A stretch of DNA of 7,626 nt, taken from positions 1-7,626 of the forward strand of contig JBMNCO010000243.1 in NCBI GenBank assembly GCA_049366815.1, read 5' to 3'. Positions within the stretch are counted from its first letter, which is position 1; each line of letters opens with the position of its first letter. Source of the DNA: CAYNYM01 sp049366815 (GTDB lineage Bacteria > Desulfobacterota > DSM-4660 > Desulfatiglandales > HGW-15). Both the position numbers and the translations under genes were made by a program. The notes beneath the pieces were generated by a model. The model searched no databases and was not told the DNA's origin. It saw only the letters and a list, made by a program, of their open reading frames with translations. This document shows positions 1 through 6,147 of the stretch, in pieces.

Positions 1-45
1 TTCCACCATGAGCGTTTAGCGATTGCCATGACTTGAGGTGACTTC

Positions 46-225
46 ATGGGAAGAGCCTACCCTAAGGAACTGCTTGCCCTTGGGTTGCGGGATTTCCGCG
101 AAATCTTCTTCAAACCCTACCGCATCATCTATCGCATCATCGAAGACAACGTCTATGTATTCCTGATCGCCGATGGGCGTCGTGACATGCAGAGGCTCCT
201 GCAGCGGCGCCTGCTGCAGGCATGA
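46..225 (+). pseudogene. RelE/ParE-family toxin, C-terminal part (probably truncated)
   Basis: The 59-residue frame matches the C-terminal half of the RelE/ParE type II toxin fold. It has an MGR..P-EL-type element (MGRAYPKEL), then REIFFKPYRIIYRI, then the strand and helix VYVFLIADGRRDMQRLLQRRLL. Family members are usually about 90-105 residues and start with two helices; those are missing here. In the same frame upstream there is a TGA at 34-36, and the few codons before it (1-33) do not clearly restore the expected N-terminus. A GAGGTG lies just before the ATG at 46, so a short product could be translated, but I think this is a decayed or frameshifted toxin gene. Family toxins block gyrase or cleave mRNA on ribosomes; activity of this piece is doubtful. 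No antitoxin is visible, as the window begins 45 bases upstream. Confidence 0.6.
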
Positions 226-235
226 GAACGCTCAT
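198..235. repeat. Two adjacent hairpins at the toxin gene end
   Basis: A perfect 8-bp inverted repeat (CCTGCAGC at 198-205, GCTGCAGG at 213-220, 7-nt loop) is followed at once by a 5-bp stem (ATGAG at 222-226, CTCAT at 231-235, 4-nt loop) that covers the stop codon of the toxin frame. There is no T-tract on either strand, so this is not a standard intrinsic terminator. It may be chance, as the first stem is in coding sequence rich in CTG/CAG codons. Confidence 0.3.
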
Positions 236-360
236 TGATAGTGCATGCTCTTCACGGCCTTCCATGGTGAAAAATGGACTTTATTCGCGGTGACCAGCCT
301 CGAGACTGCTGAATTGGCATCCACCGAAGCCCCTTTCCCCAGATAATCCTCATTCGACAT
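232..360 (-). CDS. Small hypothetical ORF, 42 residues
   Basis: An ATG at 360-358 opens a 42-codon frame ending in TGA at 234-232. The predicted peptide starts MSNEDYLGKGAS and ends SPWKAVKSMHYQ. I do not recognise it. It has no membrane segment, signal peptide or cysteine motif, and no good ribosome binding site precedes the ATG. It lies between the toxin remnant and the GIY-YIG gene, in a stretch otherwise without coding signal, so it could be a gene remnant or a chance frame. Confidence 0.2.
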   Translation of the reverse strand: MSNEDYLGKGASVDANSAVSRLVTANKVHFSPWKAVKSMHYQ

Positions 361-432
361 CATCGGCATCAGCCCCAACCTGGATCGACCGGAAAATAAA
401 CGGAATGGCAAATTTTAAGGTATCGGCAGTCG

Positions 433-684
433 TCATAAATGCCTTGCGGCAAAAGCGCGTCTGGAATGCGACTTCAGGTATCGTTCGAATTCCGCGGCTT
501 TTTCACGGGAACGGAAGGCAGCCGACGTTTCGATCTGCCATGGGCGGTATTGGGCGGTGTGAGGGACCTGGCCGGCGTTGTGGGATTTGAGGCGGGCTTC
601 CAGGTTTTGGGTGAGACCGGTGTAATGATGGCTTGGGTCGGATTCGCTGGTGAGGATGTAGACGTAGTGGTAGGCGGTGGTCAT
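433..684 (-). CDS. GIY-YIG nuclease superfamily protein (small, single domain)
   Basis: The 83-residue product is a complete small GIY-YIG domain of the UPF0213/YhbQ-like type. The GIY-like strand is YVYIL (residues 7-11) and the YIG-like strand is YTG (21-23), followed by the expected catalytic Arg31 in LEARLKSHNAG, the PHTAQYRPW element (41-49), and a Glu in EFERYLKS (E65/E67) that would hold the metal. Length and motif order are normal for the family. Such proteins are predicted DNA endonucleases, and the single-domain forms are mostly uncharacterised; some are linked to DNA repair. The ATG at 684 gives the standard family start (a few residues before YVYIL), although the upstream ribosome binding site is weak. 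It stands alone between degenerate sequence on both sides, with no operon partner. Confidence 0.88.
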   Translation of the reverse strand: MTTAYHYVYILTSESDPSHHYTGLTQNLEARLKSHNAGQVPHTAQYRPWQIETSAAFRSREKAAEFERYLKSHSRRAFAARHL

Positions 685-777
685 TGCGTTGTTTTTTCTC
701 TATGGGGAATGGGATGGAAAAATTGGCGGTTGGTTTCGCTTTGGGGCTTTCGGTATTCAGATGAAGCGGTAAAGTGA

Positions 778-951
778 ATGGCCCGGCTTCGCCATTGCCA
801 ATGTGGAGCAATCGGGTTGATCGGGATATCGGCTTACGGCTTCGCCTGACGTTTTATGCTCGGTCCTGTTGACCTTTTGCTGGGCTCTTGGCCTACCAAG
901 GCGTAGTTCGAAAAGCGAATAAGGTTTTAGCGTTGATGGCCCGGCTTCGCC
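778..951. repeat. Short direct repeats with core CGGCTTCGCC
   Basis: The 16-mer ATGGCCCGGCTTCGCC occurs exactly at 778-793 and again at 936-951. Its last ten bases, CGGCTTCGCC, occur a third time at 837-846, next to GGCTTACGG. Three exact copies inside 174 bases of non-coding sequence is more than I would expect by chance. I cannot tell from one window whether they are part of a genome-wide repeat family. Confidence 0.6.
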
Positions 952-972
952 CTATGGGCTACGCCGTGGTAG
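893..972. repeat. Imperfect 14-bp inverted repeat (long stem-loop)
   Basis: CTACCAAGGCGTAG at 893-906 is the reverse complement, with one mismatch, of CTACGCCGTGGTAG at 959-972. The loop is 52 nt and contains one copy of the 16-mer direct repeat (936-951). As RNA from either strand this would form a 14-bp stem with one mispair. It has no T-tract, so it does not look like an intrinsic terminator. It could be the end structure of a small repeat element or part of a structured transcript. Confidence 0.55.
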
Positions 973-1068
973 TCTTCGTTCTTCACTGCGTTTCGAACGA
1001 AAACTGGTGGAGGGTGCGTCGACCTGGCGCAAAACAGTCTCAAAGCCAGCGCTCCTCGTAACTCCTTG

Positions 1069-1097
1069 ATTATATTCGCCAAAGTCATTTCACACAA
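1069..1097 (-). promoter_or_regulatory. Candidate sigma-70 type promoter
   Basis: Read on the minus strand, TTGTGT (1097-1092) is followed by a 17-nt spacer and a perfect TATAAT (1074-1069). The -10 box is ideal and the -35 box keeps only its TTG. Transcription would run leftward into the repeat region (1060 to about 890) and then toward the GIY-YIG gene. AAGGAG follows the -10 box but no ATG frame follows at the right distance, so the product, if any, may be non-coding. Confidence 0.35.
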
Positions 1098-1177
1098 GCA
1101 CTTCCCACCAACCCGACCAGAGAAACGAATTTCTCCCCTGATTTCCCGGCACCGGACGAGGATGACGGGTTTGCAGT

Positions 1178-1225
1178 AAAACCGGATACCTGGCGTCGAG
1201 ATGCAACAACTTCGAATCCGGTTTT
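1178..1225. repeat. 10-bp perfect inverted repeat
   Basis: AAAACCGGAT at 1178-1187 and ATCCGGTTTT at 1216-1225 are exact reverse complements with a 28-nt loop. It starts about 20 bases beyond the point where the TetR-like similarity stops (about 1245), so it may be the edge of an inserted element. The flanks outside the arms do not extend the match. Confidence 0.45.
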
Positions 1226-1244
1226 CGGACGCCGGTTCGGTTCC

Positions 1245-1313
1245 CAAAACACTTTCGGCGGCATCGAGCAACCGTTCCCTGGTAGCCGTTTCGCGACGTT
1301 GTTTCTTCCCCAT
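1245..1313 (-). pseudogene. TetR-family regulator, N-terminal fragment
   Basis: The ATG at 1313-1311 opens a frame beginning MGKKQRRETATRERLLDAAE and continuing SVL. A basic leader followed by TRERLLDAAESV is the typical first helix of a TetR DNA-binding domain. In an intact gene the next residues would be a Gly-rich turn and the T-x-x-x-I-A recognition helices; here the frame continues GTEPASENRIRSCC and has no such helices, nor do the other two frames restore them. I read it as a regulator gene broken off after about 22 residues, with unrelated repeat-like sequence fused on. It could have controlled the neighbouring genes, but nothing shows this. Confidence 0.4.
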
Positions 1314-1408
1314 CAACATATCCTGACCCTGAGTCCGGAAGCCGAATGATCCCTTGAGGACATGAACAACCCAGCAGCAAGCTACGGGGAATTTAACCCT
1401 CTTCACGA

Positions 1409-2224
1409 TTAAGGAGCCTGGAGGGCCCTCCAAGTCTCTTTCTGCAAAAAGCTCCCCTCAACGTTGTCTTCCATCTCATCAAACATCCGCCAGGGGACGG
1501 AAAAGGAGAGCACATTCCTGTCAAGCTGTTTCTTGAGGTTCTTTCTTGCAGAAAGGTCAGTAAGGCCGATAACCGCCCGGGGACGCTCGGATCGTGCCTC
1601 CCGGTAGGGGAGGATCCCGATCTGCTGGCACCCCGCGGCAAAGGGGGCGATCACGTTCAGGTTGTCCCCCCTGCCGTAATTGGCCAGCACCACCAGGGCG
1701 GAGAGTTGGTCCGAATCGGCCAGGAAGATCATCACCCGGGGTTGTTCCCGGGTCGGATCTATATCGCTCAGTGGTTTAAAGATCACGTATCTTTCAGGCA
1801 CCGCCATGATGGGCAGGCTGTCAATGAACCTTTTTAGCAGCTCCGGGGACTTCATATACCCTTCCCCGTGGCGGAATTTCTCCGAAAATTCCTTGCCTGC
1901 TGCAGATTCCACCTTTTCAGCCATATCGCGGCCTTCCTGCCAATTCTCGTTGCCCGTGGACAGGAAATGATAGAAACAGTCAATGCCGCCGGGGAAGTTG
2001 AGATACTGGTTCCCGAATCCCAGTCCGACTCCGCCGCCCCAGCAGCCGTAGGTCCTTTCATCGAAGGCCGCGGTTCTCCCTTTGGCCGCGGCCGCCAGCA
2101 TCCACATGACACAGCCCCATTTGCCCTGTTTAAAGCCCATGGCCTTCTCGGGTCTATCATCACTCCAGAGGATGGCCACAGGATGGTATTTTAAGTTAAG
2201 CGATCGAGCTATCTTGCTTTCCAT
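1409..2224 (-). CDS. DUF169 family protein
   Basis: The 271-residue product matches the DUF169 family (COG2043), a group with no assigned biochemical role. The start (IARSLNLKYHPVAILWSDD, residues 5-23), KWGCVMWMLAAAAKGRTAAF (35-54), YGCWGGGVGLGFGNQY (59-74) and FPGG (77-80) are the hallmark segments. Cys38, Cys61, Cys83 and Cys199 are candidate metal- or thiol-binding residues; which are family-invariant I cannot test here. There are no membrane segments or signal peptide, so it is cytoplasmic. The ATG at 2224 has a strong AGGGGG site (2232-2237) seven bases upstream. It is the last gene of the operon, 38 nt after the iron-sulfur flavoprotein gene, so it probably works with that redox protein. 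No intrinsic terminator is evident after its stop. Confidence 0.85.
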   Translation of the reverse strand: MESKIARSLNLKYHPVAILWSDDRPEKAMGFKQGKWGCVMWMLAAAAKGRTAAFDERTYGCWGGGVGLGFGNQYLNFPGGIDCFYHFLSTGNENWQEGRDMAEKVESAAGKEFSEKFRHGEGYMKSPELLKRFIDSLPIMAVPERYVIFKPLSDIDPTREQPRVMIFLADSDQLSALVVLANYGRGDNLNVIAPFAAGCQQIGILPYREARSERPRAVIGLTDLSARKNLKKQLDRNVLSFSVPWRMFDEMEDNVEGSFLQKETWRALQAP

Positions 2225-2262
2225 GCTTACACCCCCTACTTGAATTGTGTGAATTATTCGCT

Positions 2263-2931
2263 TTAGGCCCGCTCCTTCCAGTATGCATACTCATAGGGCC
2301 ATTCTTCCTGATACCAGTTAATCAATTCCTGCATCCTTTTTCGATGCTCCTCCTGCACCTTTTCCACCATAGCGAAACGCCTTTTCTCCTCCCAGGCCCT
2401 TACCAGGGTCCTGCCTGAACTAAAGGCCTGCTCGCGGCTTTTCTCAGGCACCTGGGTGTCCGACCCGGTGGGGCCCATGGCTGCCCAGACAGCATCAACA
2501 GGAACCGCACCGCTTACCATGATGAAATGATTAAGGTATTGGACAATGGGCCACTCATCTCCGCCACCGGAAGTCACCACGCATGCCCCGTATTTGCCCT
2601 CAAGGGCCATGCAATGAATCAGACTGGAACAACGATCGATAAACACCTTTAATTGGCCACTCACGTTGAAGATATAATTGGGCGTGGCCAGGATGATCCC
2701 GTCTGCCGCCATCATCTTCTCCTTTATGGACTCAAACTCGTCCTTTTGGGAGCAGCGGCCCTTTTTGTGGCATTGATCGCAACCCAGGCACGGCTTTACG
2801 GAATCGCCTCTAAGAACAATAGTCTCACATGCCGCCCCTTCACTTTCCGCACCTTTTAATACTTCTCCAAGCAGCTTTCCCGTGTTCCCTCTCTCCCCAT
2901 GGGGGCTTCCGATGATGCTAAGAATTTTCAT
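2263..2931 (-). CDS. Iron-sulfur flavoprotein (Isf-like), flavodoxin-fold NAD(P)H/FMN reductase family
   Basis: The 222-residue product has the flavodoxin-like fold of NADPH-dependent FMN reductases. The FMN phosphate loop is GSPHGERGNTGKL (residues 8-20), and ATPNYIFNVSGQLKVFIDR (82-100) is the second flavin-binding loop and helix. Between them is a compact cluster motif C48-x2-C51-x2-C54-x5-C60, which fits the C-x2-C-x2-C-x(4-7)-C [4Fe-4S] motif of archaeal iron-sulfur flavoproteins such as Methanosarcina Isf. These are cytoplasmic electron carriers that join a [4Fe-4S] cluster to FMN. The last 45 residues are a charged helical tail ending in an aromatic-rich WPYEYAYW. The start is fixed by a perfect AAGGAGG (2945-2939). 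It lies 31 nt after the TauE/SafE gene and 38 nt before the DUF169 gene, so it probably supplies or accepts electrons for the operon's pathway. Confidence 0.88.
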   Translation of the reverse strand: MKILSIIGSPHGERGNTGKLLGEVLKGAESEGAACETIVLRGDSVKPCLGCDQCHKKGRCSQKDEFESIKEKMMAADGIILATPNYIFNVSGQLKVFIDRCSSLIHCMALEGKYGACVVTSGGGDEWPIVQYLNHFIMVSGAVPVDAVWAAMGPTGSDTQVPEKSREQAFSSGRTLVRAWEEKRRFAMVEKVQEEHRKRMQELINWYQEEWPYEYAYWKERA

Positions 2932-2962
2932 GAAATTGCCTCCTTGTGCATCTAAGGTGTTG

Positions 2963-3748
2963 TCATCGTAAGATCATCAATACCCCAAAAATCAGTATCA
3001 GCAGAATAAAAACAGGACCGTAAACCCTCTCCAGGGTGCTTGCCCTGACACGGCCCAACCAGATCGGCCCCCAAAAGGCCCCTGCGCCTGCTCCCAAGGA
3101 GAGAAAAAAGGCCAGGGTCCAGTCGAACTGGCCCAGCAGCAGGTGACCGGCAAGGCCGGAAACAGCGTTGAAAAAAAGGACAAAGACAGATGTCCCCACC
3201 ACCATGTCCACCGGAAGGTTTAAGACATAGAGCCCGGCGATGACCGGCGGAGTCCCGCTGAGTCCAAAAAGCCCGGCCATGACGCCGGAAAGAAACCCAA
3301 GGAAAAGCCCCAGCAAGATTTTCAATCCACTCATCCGCACCTGCGCCCTGCCGGGTCGATGGGTATCCCTCATCCTTTTTCTGGCCGAAAGACACATTTG
3401 AAGAGCCATCAAAAGCATGAATACGCCAAAGGCCTTTTGAAGGAGGCTTGCAGGCACAAGGCTTGATGCATAGGCGCCGATCCAGGCACCGATCAGGCCG
3501 CCTACCCCGAAGACTATCCCTACGCCAAGGTCCAGATTTCCCTGCCGGAAATGACTTATGCTAGCGCTTATGGTGGTGGGGATGATCGCTGCCAACGAAG
3601 TGGCCACGGCGACCTGGGGCTGCACCTGAAACACAAGACTCAAAACAGGGACAAAGTAAAACCCTCCACCTCCTCCGAACAGGCCCACCAGGCAGCCGGC
3701 AATAAAACCAAAAAACAACAATGAGATAAAGAGAGTAACACCTTGCAT
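2963..3748 (-). CDS. TauE/SafE family (DUF81) anion exporter
   Basis: The 261-residue inner-membrane protein has about eight hydrophobic segments and the two-fold repeat of the TauE/SafE family. The first half carries GLFGGGGGFYFVPVL (residues 22-36) followed by VAVATSLAAIIPTTISASISH. The second half repeats the pattern with GVMAGLFGLSGTPPVIAGL and VVGTSVFVLFFNAVSGLAGH. A basic cytoplasmic loop (RKRMRDTHRPGRAQVR) joins the halves. Characterised relatives export sulfite, sulfoacetate or other small organic acids. Substrate cannot be predicted here. It starts 33 nt after the MFS stop and ends 31 nt before the iron-sulfur flavoprotein gene, with an AAGG/GGAGAG site before the ATG. Confidence 0.9.
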   Translation of the reverse strand: MQGVTLFISLLFFGFIAGCLVGLFGGGGGFYFVPVLSLVFQVQPQVAVATSLAAIIPTTISASISHFRQGNLDLGVGIVFGVGGLIGAWIGAYASSLVPASLLQKAFGVFMLLMALQMCLSARKRMRDTHRPGRAQVRMSGLKILLGLFLGFLSGVMAGLFGLSGTPPVIAGLYVLNLPVDMVVGTSVFVLFFNAVSGLAGHLLLGQFDWTLAFFLSLGAGAGAFWGPIWLGRVRASTLERVYGPVFILLILIFGVLMILR

Positions 3749-3781
3749 TTACCTTGACTCTCCAAACAGGGGGCGCCGCGC

Positions 3782-4951
3782 CTATTTGCCGATAGCAACA
3801 AGAAACATGAACATCGCCATGGAGCAGACGGCGCCAGCGTAAAAAACACCTTGAATTCCCCATCCAAGCAAGACTATCCCCATTAAGACCGGCCCCAGAG
3901 TCTGCCCCAGCCGCAAGACCATCCCATTGATGGACATAAATGCCCCGCGGTTTTCCGATGGGGCCAATGCTGCCAATAAGGTTTGGATATTAGGGAAAGA
4001 CATACCGTGCCCCATCCCAAAGATGACTATGGGAAGAGGCAATAGCCATAGGCTGTGTATAAAAGGAATACTTATCAAAGCAACGGCATAAAAAATAAAA
4101 GCAGTTCGAAGTAGAGTCTTGGGGGAATATATTGTGCTCAATCTGCCTAATTGTGAAGAGGAAACAGCGGTAGTCAGGGACATGATGGACATGATTATTC
4201 CAATAGTAAAGGAAGATGCATGAAATGAATGTCCAAGTAATATAGGCAAATAGGTCAAGTAGGATCCATAAAGAATTATAAAGGTAACAACACTGGCCAA
4301 AAAGAGCATAAACACCTGCCTGGTTTTTATGCTCTGCCAAACATTATCCAAATACACCTTGAAACCCTGCCTGCTATTCGGTTCAGGACTTTGTAAGGAA
4401 AAAAGGATCAAGAAGCCCACCGGAATGGCTATAAAGGGAAGAAAGAAAGGATAAAACCATCCCAGCGTAGCAAGAATTCCGCCGATAGCTGGATAACTTG
4501 CCGTACCTATGTTAAGGACGGTGGCGTTGTAGCCCATGGCTGCTGCAAGCTCATTGCCTGAATAAAGGTCACCTATAATGGTGGCGTTAAGGGAGGCCAG
4601 GGAGGCCGCCCCCATCCCCTGCAAGAAACGCAAGGCCAACAGGAGGTTGAAATCCCGTACAAAACCACATGCGCCTCCGGCAATGCCAAACAGCATCAAA
4701 GCGGGAACCAATATCCTTTTTCTGCCCCAGAGGTCTGCCAGCACTCCGAGCACAGGGGCTAAAAAAATACCGGGCAAGGTGAATACTGTGATCAGCAGCC
4801 CCACAGAATGAACAGGTATATCAAGTTCCCGGGCCATGGCTGGAAAAACGGGGGTTATACTGGATACCCCCATGACAGCGCTCAGCGTAACACCAAAGAT
4901 CAGATGGAGGTTGGGATCCAGATAGAGAGGCCTTTTTCTGGCCGATTTCAT
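3782..4951 (-). CDS. Major facilitator superfamily transporter (DHA1-like, 12 TM)
   Basis: A 389-residue MFS permease. The frame is open from 5047, but I place the start at the ATG 4951-4949 (MKSARKRPLYLDPNLHLIF): the upstream residues are a shadow of the preceding gene, and this ATG overlaps its TGA as ATGA, a translational coupling arrangement. The classic motif A is at residues 69-79 (GVLADLWGRKR) between TM2 and TM3, and RFLQGMGAASLASLNATIIGD follows in TM4-5. Length and about twelve hydrophobic stretches are normal for drug:proton antiporters of the Bcr/Tet/YmfD kind. It is likely an inner-membrane, proton-coupled exporter. Base composition is odd: 4141-4260, within this gene, is only 38% G+C (46 of 120), while 5041-5160 in the preceding gene is 73% (88 of 120). 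Substrate unknown. Confidence 0.92.
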   Translation of the reverse strand: MKSARKRPLYLDPNLHLIFGVTLSAVMGVSSITPVFPAMARELDIPVHSVGLLITVFTLPGIFLAPVLGVLADLWGRKRILVPALMLFGIAGGACGFVRDFNLLLALRFLQGMGAASLASLNATIIGDLYSGNELAAAMGYNATVLNIGTASYPAIGGILATLGWFYPFFLPFIAIPVGFLILFSLQSPEPNSRQGFKVYLDNVWQSIKTRQVFMLFLASVVTFIILYGSYLTYLPILLGHSFHASSFTIGIIMSIMSLTTAVSSSQLGRLSTIYSPKTLLRTAFIFYAVALISIPFIHSLWLLPLPIVIFGMGHGMSFPNIQTLLAALAPSENRGAFMSINGMVLRLGQTLGPVLMGIVLLGWGIQGVFYAGAVCSMAMFMFLVAIGK

Positions 4952-6078
4952 GCAGACTCGCCCACCCTTTTCAGGAAGGCCTCTCTGCGCTCCTTGTCCC
5001 ACTGGGAGCAGAAGGCGGGTTTGCCCTTCATGGTCCTTTGCATACACAGGGAGCAGGCGGGCTCACAGGCCACAATCGGGCCGGGCGCGGTCCCCCGGGC
5101 CTTTTGGGGCCAGAGGGGGTCGGCCAGGAGCACGCGGGCCAGGCCGATCAGGTCTGCCGTGTCTTCCTGGAGTATCCTCTCCGCGGTCTCCGGGCTTTGT
5201 ATCCGTCCTGCCGTGACAATAGGCGTCCCGGGAACGGCCTTTTTGATCCGGGAGGCAAAATGGGCCATGTAGGCCTCTTCCTTTTCCCGTTGCTGGTACT
5301 CCGGCAGGACAAAGGCATCGTATGTGCCGGCCATGACCGAAAGGTAGGCAACCCGCCGGTTTTCCAGCTCCCTTGCATAAACGGCGGTCTCTTCCGGATG
5401 GAGCCCGTCGGGCAGCCATTCGTCGGCCAGGAATCGATACCCCACCGGGTAGTCTTGCCCCGCCTCTTTTAACACCGCATCCACCACTTCCAATGGGAAG
5501 CGCATCCGGTTCTGAAGCGTTCCACCATACTGATCCGTTCGATGATTGGTCCTGGGAGAGAGGAACTGAACGATCAGATACCCGGTGCCCCCATGGATCT
5601 CCACCCCGTCAAATCCCGCCTCCCTGGCCCGGCCGGCGCCTGCCGCAAAGGCCCTGACAGCCTGCTCTATATCTTTTTGCGTCATCTCTTTCGGGACAAT
5701 GTTGCCGGTCCTTACTGGCGAGGGGGCCAGCCTTTCGGGGGTATAGGCATACCGTCCGGTGTGATTGAGCTGAAGAAAGGCCAGGGCGCCTTCGGCCTGA
5801 ATGGCTTTGGCAAGGCTTGAAAGTCCGGTGATGTACCGATTGTCATCGATTCGCAACATGAATGGAGAGCCCATCCCGGATGGATCCACTGCGGTGTGTT
5901 CAACCACGATCGCAGCGGCACCGGAGGCGGCCATCTCCCTGTAGTGGTCCAGCAGCAATGAACTGACCGTGCCGTCCGGGTTGGCGTATCCGAGATAAAG
6001 GGGCGTCATCATGATCCGGTTTTTAAAGACCGCCCTGTTTATCCTTAATGGGCTGAAAAGCATGGATTCGTCAGTCAT
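4948..6078 (-). CDS. Old Yellow Enzyme-family NADH:flavin oxidoreductase with C-terminal cysteine cluster
   Basis: The 376-residue product is a single (beta/alpha)8 FMN-binding domain of the OYE/2,4-dienoyl-CoA reductase family: LFSPLRINRAVFKNRIMMTP at the start, QLNHTGRYA (103-111, FMN contacts), FDGVEIHGGTGYLIVQFLSP (156-175), TNHRTDQYGG, GYRFLADEW, and GLARVLLADPLWP near the end. After the barrel comes C338-x3-C342-x2-C345-x11-C357, resembling the [4Fe-4S] motif of dienoyl-CoA reductases, which is normally C-x2-C-x3-C-x11-C. The FAD/NAD(P)H domain of those larger enzymes is absent, so electrons must come from elsewhere, perhaps the Isf-like protein in the same operon. The usual HxxH/HxxN pair is H162-GG-T165. 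The start is supported by GAGGAGGG (6094-6087). It probably reduces an activated C=C or similar bond; substrate unknown. Confidence 0.93.
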   Translation of the reverse strand: MTDESMLFSPLRINRAVFKNRIMMTPLYLGYANPDGTVSSLLLDHYREMAASGAAAIVVEHTAVDPSGMGSPFMLRIDDNRYITGLSSLAKAIQAEGALAFLQLNHTGRYAYTPERLAPSPVRTGNIVPKEMTQKDIEQAVRAFAAGAGRAREAGFDGVEIHGGTGYLIVQFLSPRTNHRTDQYGGTLQNRMRFPLEVVDAVLKEAGQDYPVGYRFLADEWLPDGLHPEETAVYARELENRRVAYLSVMAGTYDAFVLPEYQQREKEEAYMAHFASRIKKAVPGTPIVTAGRIQSPETAERILQEDTADLIGLARVLLADPLWPQKARGTAPGPIVACEPACSLCMQRTMKGKPAFCSQWDKERREAFLKRVGESA

Positions 6079-6147
6079 AGTATTTTCCCTCCTCTTTGCG
6101 TTTCCTTAATTCATCGAAGTTCGTTCGGATACTCCGGCCCGGAGCAT

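Larger units (their letters stand above)
685..1408. other. Gene-poor degenerate region with repeats
   Basis: These 724 bases hold no intact gene that I can support. The open frames on the minus strand (for example 927-1433) read through without family resemblance, except for a short TetR-like start at 1313-1245. The stretch contains three copies of a 10-bp motif, two inverted repeats and one promoter-like site, described separately. The general look is of a dispersed intergenic repeat joined to remains of a regulator gene. Confidence 0.5.

Noticed and set aside
439..777. 112-codon plus-strand frame across the GIY-YIG gene
   Set aside because: It is antisense to a clear GIY-YIG domain, and its Gly/Val/Trp-rich composition is typical of an opposite-strand frame.
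927..1433. 168-codon minus-strand frame as a full gene
   Set aside because: Only residues starting at its internal Met (1313) resemble TetR; the rest has no domain pattern and runs through inverted repeats.
1418..1435. Terminator at the GGAGGGCCCTCC palindrome near the DUF169 gene end
   Set aside because: It lies inside the coding sequence, has almost no loop, and no T-tract follows on either strand.
4952..5047. Longer MFS protein starting at 5047
   Set aside because: The extra 32 residues overlap the conserved cysteine region of the OYE gene in another frame; the ATG in the ATGA overlap at 4951 gives the usual MFS N-terminus.
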